This document shows positions 7,416 through 14,733 of a stretch of 15,191 bases of DNA, in pieces (position 1 is the first letter of the stretch; the number at the start of each line of letters is the position of its first letter). The notes below the pieces were generated by a model, which searched no databases, was not told the origin of the DNA, and worked only from the letters and a program-made list of their open reading frames with translations. The translations under genes were made by a program, and so were the position numbers. The stretch comes from MED-G78 sp964343355 (GTDB lineage: Bacteria; Pseudomonadota; Gammaproteobacteria; Magnimaribacterales; D2472), in assembly GCA_964343355.1 (NCBI GenBank), contig CAYFJC010000029.1, forward strand, positions 1-15,191, written 5' to 3'.

Positions 7416-9095
7416 ATGAAAGAGTTTCTTACAGATCTTGAGATCGCAAGCGCAGCTTCAAAAAACGATATAAACGATATAGCTAATTCAATTGGAATCC
7501 CAAGTGATAGCTTAATTTTATATGGCAATGATAAAGCTAAAGTTAAGTATGATTTTATAGATAGTTGCAAAGATAAAAAGGATGGAAAGCTAATTCTTGT
7601 TACAGCAATATCTCCTACTCCAGCTGGAGAGGGTAAAACAACAACTAGCGTTGGTTTGGTAGATGGTCTATGTCATCTAGACAAGAAAGCTATGATTTGT
7701 CTTAGAGAGCCAAGTCTTGGGCCTTGCTTTGGAATGAAGGGAGGAGCTGCCGGAGGTGGTTATGCCCAAGTAATTCCTATGACTGATATCAATCTTCACT
7801 TTACTGGAGATTTTCATGCAATTGGGGCTGCACATAATTTAGTTTCAGCAATCATTGATAATCATATTCATTGGGAAAATTCTTTAAATATAGATCCAAG
7901 AAGGATTACCTGGAAAAGAGTCGTAGACATGAATGATAGATCGCTAAGGGATATCACTTGTGGTTTAGGCGGCCCAGGAAATGGTATTCCTAGACAAAGT
8001 GGTTTTGATATTACGGTTGCCTCGGAAATAATGGCTGTTTTCTGTTTAGCCTCAGATCTAGAAGATTTTGAAAAGAGAGTTAGTAATATCACTATTGGAT
8101 ATTCTAGAGATTTAGAGCCAGTAACAATTAAGCAGTTAAATGCTCATGGAGCAGTAACAGCATTGCTTAGGGATGCTTTTCAACCCAATCTTGTGCAAAC
8201 GCTAGAGAATAATCCTGCTTTTATGCATGGAGGACCATTTGCAAATATTGCACATGGATGCAATTCAGTTGTTGCAACTAAAACAGCTTTAAAATTAGCT
8301 GATTATGTAGTTACAGAGGCAGGCTTTGGTGCAGATTTAGGAGCAGAGAAATTTTTTGATATTAAATGTAGAAAAGCTGGCCTTACCCCAGATGCGGTAG
8401 TCCTTGTTGCAACCACCAAAGCCTTAAAAATGCATGGCGGTATCGCAAAAGATAATTTAAAAGCTGAAAATATTGAAGCCATAACTGAAGGCTGCAAAAA
8501 CCTAGAAAAACATATTAAAAATATTGGTCAATTTGGAGTTCCAGTAGTAGTAGGAATTAATGAATATGTAACTGATACAAAAGAAGAGCATCAAGCTATT
8601 ATTGATTTCTGTAAGCAATTAAATGTTGAATGTAAAATTTCATCACATTGGTCTGATGGTGGTAAAGGTGCAGCTGAATTAGCTCAATATGTTGCTGAGA
8701 TGGTCGATTCCAAAGATTCAGATTTCAATACTTTATATGAAGATGACATGCCTTTATTTGAAAAAACAAAATATATTGCTCAAAATATATATGGTGCAAA
8801 TGATATTATTGTTGATAAAAAGGTTAGACAGCAGTTTGCTGATTTTGATAAAAATGGATATGGACACTACCCAATTTGTATGGCAAAAACTCAGTATAGT
8901 TTTTCAACAGATCCCTTGCTTATGGGTGCGCCTACTGGACATGATATTCCTATAAGAGAGATTCGCTTATGCTCTGGTGCAGAATTTATTGTAGTGGTTT
9001 GTGGAGCAATTATGACTATGCCTGGTCTTCCAAGAAAGCCTGCTTCTGAAAATATAGGCGTAGATAAAGATAAAAATATAGAAGGTTTATTCTGA
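7416..9095 (+). CDS. fhs: Formate-tetrahydrofolate ligase
   Basis: 559 residues, full length for the family. It catalyses ATP + formate + tetrahydrofolate to 10-formyl-THF in the cytoplasm and so feeds one-carbon units to purine, Met-tRNA and C1-oxidation pathways. The ATP-binding loop SPTPAGEGKTTT spans 66-77. It is followed by the hallmark REPSLGPCFGMKGGAAGGGY, then DFHAIGAAHNL, GGPGNGIPRQSGFDITVASEIMA (split over two segments), FANIAHGCNSV and TEAGFGADLGAEKF. The C-terminus has GAPTGHDIPIREIRLCSGAEF and the MPGLPRKPASENI end typical of the enzyme. It is apparently a single-gene unit with its own ribosome site; no folD or purU lies beside it here. Aerobic marine bacteria can run it forward to capture formate or in reverse during C1 oxidation; the direction is not readable. 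Confidence 0.97.
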   Translation: MKEFLTDLEIASAASKNDINDIANSIGIPSDSLILYGNDKAKVKYDFIDSCKDKKDGKLILVTAISPTPAGEGKTTTSVGLVDGLCHLDKKAMICLREPSLGPCFGMKGGAAGGGYAQVIPMTDINLHFTGDFHAIGAAHNLVSAIIDNHIHWENSLNIDPRRITWKRVVDMNDRSLRDITCGLGGPGNGIPRQSGFDITVASEIMAVFCLASDLEDFEKRVSNITIGYSRDLEPVTIKQLNAHGAVTALLRDAFQPNLVQTLENNPAFMHGGPFANIAHGCNSVVATKTALKLADYVVTEAGFGADLGAEKFFDIKCRKAGLTPDAVVLVATTKALKMHGGIAKDNLKAENIEAITEGCKNLEKHIKNIGQFGVPVVVGINEYVTDTKEEHQAIIDFCKQLNVECKISSHWSDGGKGAAELAQYVAEMVDSKDSDFNTLYEDDMPLFEKTKYIAQNIYGANDIIVDKKVRQQFADFDKNGYGHYPICMAKTQYSFSTDPLLMGAPTGHDIPIREIRLCSGAEFIVVVCGAIMTMPGLPRKPASENIGVDKDKNIEGLF

Positions 9096-9101
9096 TTTTT
9101 T
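9079..9101 (+). terminator. Weak AU-rich terminator-like hairpin at the fhs stop codon
   Basis: TAGAA (9079-9083) can pair with TTCTG (9090-9094, one G-U pair) around a 6-base loop, followed by six T (9096-9101). The stem is only 5 bp and AU-rich and overlaps the last codons of fhs, so termination efficiency is doubtful. Confidence 0.25.
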
Positions 9102-9116
9102 GTTACTTTTACTTTA

Positions 9117-9172
9117 TTGCTGAATAGCAAATGAACTATAATTTACAACGAAAATAATTTGATAACTTGGAG
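9117..9172 (+). promoter_or_regulatory. Likely promoter and ribosome binding site of the aldehyde dehydrogenase gene
   Basis: A perfect -10 box TATAAT is at 9137-9142. The -35 region is poor (TTATTG at 9114-9119 with 17-bp spacing). Just upstream of the -10, a small perfect inverted repeat TTGCT-GAAT-AGCAA occupies 9117-9130 and could be part of an operator that replaces a strong -35, though 5 bp may be chance. The Shine-Dalgarno GGAG is at 9169-9172, eight bases before the ATG. Confidence 0.45.
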
Positions 9173-9180
9173 TTTTACTG

Positions 9181-10605
9181 ATGAAAGATAAATTAGATTT
9201 TTATATTAATGGTGCTTGGGTACAGTCCTCATCTAATGAGAAGATTGAAGTCATTAATCCTGCTAATGAAGAAGTCATTGGTCATGTAACAGCTGGAACA
9301 AAAGAAGATATAGATTCTGCTGTTAATGCAGCTTCTGATGCTTTTCAAACATTTTCTCAAAGCTCTAAAGAAGAGCGTATTGATCTATTAAAAAAGGTTA
9401 TTGCAGAATACGAAAACAGAATGCAAGATTTTGTAGATACTATTTCTGAAGAAATGGGTGCCCCTTTATGGCTTTCAGGTGCAGCTCAGGCAACTACTGG
9501 TCTTAGAAATTTTCAAGATACTCTAGAAGCTCTAGAGGCTTATGAATTTGAAAAAACTGAAGGTGCATACATCCTTAGAAAGGAGCCAATAGGCGTAGTT
9601 GGAATGATTACACCTTGGAATTGGCCTATGAATCAAATCACTACTAAAGTTTCAGCAGCATTGGCTGGTGGATGCACTATGGTACTAAAACCAAGTGAAA
9701 TTTCTCCTTATTGTGCAATGTTACTTGCAGAAGTTTTTGATACAGCAGGGGTTCCAGCAGGAATATTTAATCTTGTGAATGGATATGGGCCTACAGTTGG
9801 AGCAGCTTTATCTGAGCATTCAAAAGTAGATATGATGTCATTTACAGGCTCTACAAGAGCAGGAATAGCAGTTGCACAAGCATCTGCGGTTACAGTAAAA
9901 AGAGTTCAGCAAGAGCTTGGAGGCAAATCTTCAAATATTATTCTTGACGATGTAGCTGATTTAGAAAAATCAGTTAAAGGCGGAGCGGGACATTGCTTCT
10001 TAAACTCTGGACAGTCATGTAATGCACCTACAAAGATGCTAGTTTCATCAACTAACTATGACAAAGCTGTTGAAATTGCTGCTGCAACTGCAAATGCGAC
10101 GACGGTTGGAGATCCTCAGGGTGAATTTAGAATGGGACCTATAGCAAACAAGGCTCAATATGAAAAGGTTGTAAGATTAATAGAAATTGGTATTGAAGAG
10201 GGTGCAACTCTTGTAGCTGGCGGGCCCGAAAAACCAGAAGGTTGTGATAAAGGTTACTTTGTGAAACCTACTGTATTTGCAGATGTTACTAATGATATGA
10301 CTATAGCGACAGAAGAAATATTTGGCCCAGTTTTATGTATCCTTAAATATGAAACAGAAGAGGAAGCAATTAAAATTGCTAATGATACAGAGTATGGTTT
10401 AGCTGGATATATTCAAGGTGAGCTAGGTCATGCGCAAGAAGTTGCCAAAAAGATTAGAGCTGGTCAGATTACTATCAATGGAGGAGCAAGAGGAAGTGCA
10501 GCACCATTTGGTGGCTATAAAGCCTCAGGAAATGGAAGAGAGCATGGTTCTCATGGTATTGATGAATGCCTAGAAACTAAAGCTGTAATTATTCCTGCGA
10601 GTTAA
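9181..10605 (+). CDS. NAD(P)-dependent aldehyde dehydrogenase (ALDH superfamily)
   Basis: 474 residues, standard ALDH length. The catalytic apparatus is complete: TPWNWP with Asn147, the cofactor Lys170 in LKPSE, FTGSTRAG, general base Glu245 in QELGGK, nucleophile Cys280 in NSGQSC, and EEIFGPVL. The C-terminus carries GGYKASGNGREHG. It oxidises an aldehyde to the carboxylic acid with NAD(P)+. The family is too broad to name the substrate, so aldehydes from amines, alcohols, sugars or lipid peroxidation all remain possible. It has its own putative promoter. Its TAA overlaps the stop codon of the oppositely oriented class II aldolase-like gene in the 4-bp palindrome TTAA (10602-10605). Confidence 0.94.
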   Translation: MKDKLDFYINGAWVQSSSNEKIEVINPANEEVIGHVTAGTKEDIDSAVNAASDAFQTFSQSSKEERIDLLKKVIAEYENRMQDFVDTISEEMGAPLWLSGAAQATTGLRNFQDTLEALEAYEFEKTEGAYILRKEPIGVVGMITPWNWPMNQITTKVSAALAGGCTMVLKPSEISPYCAMLLAEVFDTAGVPAGIFNLVNGYGPTVGAALSEHSKVDMMSFTGSTRAGIAVAQASAVTVKRVQQELGGKSSNIILDDVADLEKSVKGGAGHCFLNSGQSCNAPTKMLVSSTNYDKAVEIAAATANATTVGDPQGEFRMGPIANKAQYEKVVRLIEIGIEEGATLVAGGPEKPEGCDKGYFVKPTVFADVTNDMTIATEEIFGPVLCILKYETEEEAIKIANDTEYGLAGYIQGELGHAQEVAKKIRAGQITINGGARGSAAPFGGYKASGNGREHGSHGIDECLETKAVIIPAS

Positions 10606-11411
10606 TCTAATAATTCAGGCTCTTTTTTAACAATCATATCAAATGCTGGTTGGTAGCTTGCCCAAGCTGCCATATCATTTGCAATAAATTCTCTAGTTTT
10701 TATAGCAGTGTCATGTGGAATTAATATTGGTTCACCTGCAGCTTCAGCCATCAGTTGAGCCTGGCAACATCTTTCCATAGACATATAAAACCATAAAGCA
10801 ATATCTACAGAAGGTCCTGTAGAAAGGATGCCATGATTTTGCAAAATAATTACTTTATTATCACCTAGAGTTTTGGCAATTTCATCGCCTTCATTTACTT
10901 CCTCAACCACACCAGAGAAGTCTTTATACATAGCTTGAGTTTCATAAAATGCACATGCATCCTGAGAAATAGGATCAAGAGGTCTTCCTAAGGTAGAAAA
11001 TGTTCTTCCATAAATTGAATGAGAGTGAGCAGCTGCATTCACATCCGGTCTAGCAGCATGCAATCTTGAGTGAATAGCAAAAGCTGCTACGTTTACAGGC
11101 TTATCACCTTGAACAACTTTCCCATCATGATTAACTAATATTAAATCTGAAACAGATATCTGAGAGAAATGAACGCCAAGCGGATTTACCCAAAAATGGT
11201 CATTAAATTCAGGATCTCTGAGTGTAATATGACCAGCAACACCTTCATTAAAGCCAAAATGTGCAAATAATCTAAATCCAGCTGCTAATTTTTCTAATTG
11301 GTTCCTTCGAAGCTCTGCTACGTTTGCAAATTCAGTCATTTCTAGACCTTTACCTTTGACAGGAAGTCTTCCATTTGCGATATCAATTTTTATAGGTGTA
11401 ACATTTGACAT
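10602..11411 (-). CDS. Class II aldolase/adducin-family protein
   Basis: 269 residues on the minus strand. The start ATG (complement of 11409-11411) has a strong Shine-Dalgarno AAGGGGG seven bases away (complement of 11419-11425), which supports this start over Met25. The zinc triad is visible as AHSHS (His129, His131) and QNHGIL (His193), with NEGVAGHITLRDP (55-67) forming the family's early loop. In fuculose-phosphate aldolase a catalytic Glu sits 19 residues before the first His; the equivalent here is Ala110 in NVAAFAIH. This fits the adducin-like branch, where retro-aldol activity should not be assumed and other metal-dependent lyase, decarboxylase or epimerase chemistry is possible. The gene is divergent from fumC and convergent with the aldehyde dehydrogenase gene. 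Confidence 0.88.
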   Translation of the reverse strand: MSNVTPIKIDIANGRLPVKGKGLEMTEFANVAELRRNQLEKLAAGFRLFAHFGFNEGVAGHITLRDPEFNDHFWVNPLGVHFSQISVSDLILVNHDGKVVQGDKPVNVAAFAIHSRLHAARPDVNAAAHSHSIYGRTFSTLGRPLDPISQDACAFYETQAMYKDFSGVVEEVNEGDEIAKTLGDNKVIILQNHGILSTGPSVDIALWFYMSMERCCQAQLMAEAAGEPILIPHDTAIKTREFIANDMAAWASYQPAFDMIVKKEPELLD

Positions 11412-11470
11412 TGTATATCCCCCTTAGAACTAATGAATGTTAAAATAGGATACCAAATAAAGACATTATT
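11412..11470. promoter_or_regulatory. Divergent intergenic spacer between the class II aldolase-like gene and fumC
   Basis: This 59-bp spacer must hold start signals for both directions. On the plus strand TAAAAT at 11441-11446 is the best -10 candidate for fumC, without a convincing -35, and only a weak AAAGA ribosome site at 11459-11463. On the minus strand the clear signal is the AAGGGGG ribosome site (complement of 11419-11425); no good -10 is seen. Confidence 0.35.
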
Positions 11471-12862
11471 ATGAAATATAGAATTGAAAAAGATAGTCTA
11501 GGAGATGTAAAGGTACCTCTGAAAGCTTTATGGGGACCTCAAACACAAAGAGCTTTAGATAATTTTACAATTAGTGGAATTAAATTTGCATTCCCTTTTG
11601 GAAGATCTTTTATAGAGGCTCTTGGTATTATTAAATACTCTGCTGCTGTATCTAATCAAAAATTAAAACTATTAAGTGCTAAAAAAGCTGCTCCAATAAA
11701 GGCTGCCTCCAAAGAGGTTGCAAAAGGTCTATATGATGAATCATTTCCATTGGATGTGTTTCAAACTGGATCTGGAACTAGTACTAATATGAATGCTAAT
11801 GAAGTTATTGCTAATGTTGCTTCTAAAGCTTCAAAACTATCAATTGATGCTAATGATGATGTGAATATGAGTCAAAGCTCTAATGATGTTATTCCTACAG
11901 CAATATGCATAAGCGCGTTAATAGATATGGAAAGGTCATTACTTCCAAATCTAGATATCTTAATCAAAGCCATTGATGCAAAGATGATCAGTCTAAAGGG
12001 AAAGGTTAAAACCGGCAGAACTCATCTTATGGATGCAATGCCTATTGAGTTTACTCAAGAGTTATCAGGATGGAAGGCTCAATTAGAATCATGTAAAACA
12101 AGTCTTATTAATTCTACCAATAGAATGAATGAACTACCCCAAGGCGGAACAGCAATCGGAACGGGAATTAATAGCCATAAAGATTTTTCTAAAAATTTCT
12201 GTGCTGAGGTAAATAAGATAGCTAAACTTAATACCAAGCCTGCCAAAAATTTCTTTCAAGGTTTGAGTTCTGTAGATAATGCAGTAGAGCTATCGTCAGC
12301 ATTAAAAAATCTGAGCATTGTATTAATGAAGATTTCTAATGATTTGAGATGGATGAATAGTGGCCCATTAACAGGTCTTGGTGAGATTGAATTAGAAGCA
12401 CTTCAGCCAGGAAGCAGCATAATGCCAGGCAAAGTTAATCCTGTTATTCCTGAGGCTGTTGCTATGGCTTGCGCAGATGTTATTGGAAATGATGTGAGTA
12501 TTTCTATTGCTGGGCAAAGTGGTAATTTTCAATTAAACGTAATGCTACCCATGGTTGCCTACAATCTTCTAAAAAGTATTAATCTGCTTGGAAATGCTAT
12601 GCCTTTGCTTGCAAATAAGGCCATTAAGACATTTAAAGTTAATTCAAAAAATATAGATGAATCTTTATCTAAAAATCCAATATTAGTAACAGCATTAAAT
12701 AGAATCATTGGTTACAGCAATGCTGCAGCAATAGCTAAAAAAGCTTATAAAGAAAATAAACCTATTATTGATGTCGCTCATGAGGAAACTGGAATGAGTA
12801 AATCTGAACTAAAAAAATTACTAAACCCTTCAAAACTCACTAAAGGTGGAATTGATGGCTGA
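11471..12862 (+). CDS. fumC: Class II fumarate hydratase (fumarase C)
   Basis: 463 residues, usual for the iron-independent fumarase, which interconverts fumarate and L-malate in the TCA cycle. Motifs in order: YRIEKDSLGDVKVP at the N-terminus, FQTGSGTSTNMNANEVIA, the MSQSSNDVIPTA segment, GRTHLMDAMP with His185, GGTAIGTGINSH, and the mobile signature loop GSSIMPGKVNP (314-324) with the active-site Ser. After the loop comes NPVIPEA rather than the NPTQ of E. coli FumC. From memory, the combination of THLMDAMP, NPVIPEA and QSGNFQLNV belongs to a second fumC subtype found in some gammaproteobacteria. Aspartase is less likely because the loop reads MPGK, not MPAK. It overlaps the dehydratase gene by 8 bp. 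Confidence 0.93.
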   Translation: MKYRIEKDSLGDVKVPLKALWGPQTQRALDNFTISGIKFAFPFGRSFIEALGIIKYSAAVSNQKLKLLSAKKAAPIKAASKEVAKGLYDESFPLDVFQTGSGTSTNMNANEVIANVASKASKLSIDANDDVNMSQSSNDVIPTAICISALIDMERSLLPNLDILIKAIDAKMISLKGKVKTGRTHLMDAMPIEFTQELSGWKAQLESCKTSLINSTNRMNELPQGGTAIGTGINSHKDFSKNFCAEVNKIAKLNTKPAKNFFQGLSSVDNAVELSSALKNLSIVLMKISNDLRWMNSGPLTGLGEIELEALQPGSSIMPGKVNPVIPEAVAMACADVIGNDVSISIAGQSGNFQLNVMLPMVAYNLLKSINLLGNAMPLLANKAIKTFKVNSKNIDESLSKNPILVTALNRIIGYSNAAAIAKKAYKENKPIIDVAHEETGMSKSELKKLLNPSKLTKGGIDG

Positions 12863-13196
12863 GCTATTAAATCAATCCTGTGAAGCTTGCCAAATTGATG
12901 CGCCGATTTTATCTGATACAGAGATAAGTAAGTTAATGGCTGATATAAATGCCTGGAACTTAATTACTGAACCAGTTAAGCAATTAAAAAAGATATTCAA
13001 CTTCCCTGACTATCAGACTAGTCTGGCTTTTGTTAATGCTATTGCAGAAATTTCTGAGCAAGAGGATCATCATCCTCAAATAACTTTAGAATGGGGCAAG
13101 GTAACGATTTTATGGTGGTCTCATAAGATAAAAGGCTTGCATATGAATGATTTCATTTGCGCTTCAAAAACAGATAATATTTATCAAGCCCGCTAA
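12855..13196 (+). CDS. phhB: Pterin-4a-carbinolamine (4a-hydroxytetrahydrobiopterin) dehydratase
   Basis: 113 residues from the ATG at 12855, which has AAAGGTGGA just upstream as ribosome site; an in-frame GTG at 12846 would use up that site and is rejected. The PCD active-site pattern is present: QEDHHPQITLEW with the His-His-Pro pair, followed by SHKIKGLHMNDF carrying the third His and the Asp. The N-terminal CEAC stretch is common in proteobacterial members. The enzyme dehydrates 4a-hydroxy-tetrahydropterin, recycling the cofactor of aromatic amino acid hydroxylases such as phenylalanine hydroxylase. No hydroxylase gene lies in the window, so the partner is elsewhere or the protein has another pterin-related job. 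It overlaps fumC by ATGGCTGA and should be co-transcribed with it. Confidence 0.9.
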   Translation: MAELLNQSCEACQIDAPILSDTEISKLMADINAWNLITEPVKQLKKIFNFPDYQTSLAFVNAIAEISEQEDHHPQITLEWGKVTILWWSHKIKGLHMNDFICASKTDNIYQAR

Positions 13197-13223
13197 AGAA
13201 ATTTTCTCAAGCGACTTTTTTTT
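13191..13223 (+). terminator. Probable rho-independent terminator after fumC-phhB
   Basis: CGCT (13191-13194) pairs with AGCG (13210-13213), and inside that AGAA (13197-13200) pairs with TTCT (13204-13207) around a 3-base loop; a 2x2 internal loop separates the two helices. Eight T follow at 13216-13223. The stem begins at the last sense codon and stop of phhB. Its stability is modest, but the position and T-run fit a terminator before guaB. Confidence 0.45.
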
Positions 13224-13239
13224 CTTTATAAAGTTAAGT

Positions 13240-13245
13240 TATAAT
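13240..13245 (+). promoter_or_regulatory. Promoter -10 box of guaBA, placed for a leaderless or near-leaderless start
   Basis: TATAAT at 13240-13245 ends five bases before the guaB ATG at 13251. Standard -10 geometry puts +1 near 13251-13253. No Shine-Dalgarno exists in the intervening TCTCTC-type sequence. The -35 region falls on the T-run of the upstream terminator, with no TTGACA-like hexamer. Confidence 0.5.
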
Positions 13246-13250
13246 CTCTC

Positions 13251-14714
13251 ATGGATAAAGTAAAACAAAAAGCACTTACATTTGATGATGTACTCCTTGT
13301 GCCAAACTTCAGCGATTTCTTACCTAGTGAAGCATCACTAGACACTAAATTAACTAAAAATATTACATTAAAGATTCCTTTACTGTCTGCTGCTATGGAT
13401 ACAGTTACAGAGTCACGCATGGCAATAGCTCTAGCAGAAGCTGGTGGAATTGGAATTATTCATAAAAATTCATCCATTGAAGATCAGTGTGCGCAAATTA
13501 AAGCTGTAAAAAAATACGAAAGTGGAGTTGTTAGAGATCCAGTAACTATCCAATCTACTAAAACAATTGCTGAATTAAAACAATTAACTCAAGAATTAAA
13601 GATATCTGGAATGCCTGTTGTTGATGATGGTGTTCTTAAAGGTATTGTTACCGGTCGAGATTTTAAATATGCAGATGATATGGATGCACCAGTAGCATCA
13701 ATTATGACGGTAAAAGAAAAATTAATTACTGTCTTTGAAGGCACCTCTCAAGATGAGGTAAAAAAACTTATGTATGAAAATAGAATTGAAAAGATTCTAG
13801 TTATAGACGCAGCTGATAGCCTTACAGGCTTAGTGACTATGAAAGATATAGAGAAATCTGCAGAGCATCCAGATGCGACAAAAGATCAGCAAGGTCAGCT
13901 GATGGTAGGTGCTGCAATAGGGACAGGGGCAGATACTTTAGAAAGAGCTACCGAGTTGGTGAAAGCAGGCATTGATGTATTTGTGGTAGATAGTGCGCAT
14001 GGTCACACCAAAAATGTACTTGATACCATTAAAATGATTAAAAAAGAATTTAAAGATATTGATATTATCGGTGGCAATATTGCAACTGCAGAAGCAGCAA
14101 TTGCATTAAGAGATGCAGGTGCAGATGCTGTAAAAGTTGGCATGGGTCCAGGTTCCATTTGCACAACAAGAATTATTGCAGGCATTGGCGTTCCTCAAAT
14201 GACAGCCATCATGGATATTAAGGCTGCATTAAAAGAAGACGACATATCAATTATTGCTGATGGGGGTATACGTTTTTCTGGTGACATCTCCAAAGCTCTT
14301 GCTGCAGGAGCAGATACAGTGATGCTAGGAAGTATTTTTGCTGGAACTGAAGAGGCGCCAGGTGAAGTTGAATTATTTCAAGGTAGAAGTTTTAAAACCT
14401 ATAGAGGCATGGGATCAATTGGTGCTATGTCAGAAAGACAAGATGCAAACAGATACTTTCAAGAAGATGTAGATACTGAAAAATTAGTCCCTGAAGGCAT
14501 TGAAGGCAGAGTACCTTACAAAGGTTGGGTTAAAAATGTTATTAATCAACTAGTTGGTGGCGTTCGTCAAAGTATGGGATACATAGGCTGCAAAACAATC
14601 AAACTTATGCAAGATGATAGTCAGTTTATAGAAATTACTAATGCTGGAATGACAGAAAGTCATGTCCATGACGTCATGATTACAAAAGAATCACCTAATT
14701 ATCAAAGAAGCTAA
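13251..14714 (+). CDS. guaB: IMP dehydrogenase
   Basis: 487 residues, the same size as typical bacterial GuaB. The N-terminus ALTFDDVLLVPNFSDFLP matches the family opening and fixes the start. LLSAAMDTVTESRMAIALA and GGIGIIHKN follow. A CBS-pair (Bateman) domain occupies about residues 92-205 (VVRDPVTI through LVTMKDIEKS). The second half of the barrel holds VVDSAHGHTKNV, GGNIATAEAA, the active-site loop GPGSICTTR with Cys304, ADGGIRFSGD, and the flap region YRGMGSIGAM. It oxidises IMP to XMP with NAD+, the committed step of guanine nucleotide synthesis. It is followed after 19 bp by guaA, as in many gammaproteobacteria. No Shine-Dalgarno is visible before the start. Confidence 0.98.
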   Translation: MDKVKQKALTFDDVLLVPNFSDFLPSEASLDTKLTKNITLKIPLLSAAMDTVTESRMAIALAEAGGIGIIHKNSSIEDQCAQIKAVKKYESGVVRDPVTIQSTKTIAELKQLTQELKISGMPVVDDGVLKGIVTGRDFKYADDMDAPVASIMTVKEKLITVFEGTSQDEVKKLMYENRIEKILVIDAADSLTGLVTMKDIEKSAEHPDATKDQQGQLMVGAAIGTGADTLERATELVKAGIDVFVVDSAHGHTKNVLDTIKMIKKEFKDIDIIGGNIATAEAAIALRDAGADAVKVGMGPGSICTTRIIAGIGVPQMTAIMDIKAALKEDDISIIADGGIRFSGDISKALAAGADTVMLGSIFAGTEEAPGEVELFQGRSFKTYRGMGSIGAMSERQDANRYFQEDVDTEKLVPEGIEGRVPYKGWVKNVINQLVGGVRQSMGYIGCKTIKLMQDDSQFIEITNAGMTESHVHDVMITKESPNYQRS

Positions 14715-14733
14715 TATTTAAGATACTTTTTAT

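Noticed and set aside
8689..8955. 88-codon open frame on the plus strand inside fhs
   Set aside because: Out-of-frame shadow of a strongly conserved fhs region; low-complexity composition and no family resemblance.
12846..12854. GTG start three codons upstream for the pterin dehydratase
   Set aside because: It would cover the AAAGGTGGA ribosome site that is well placed for the ATG at 12855.
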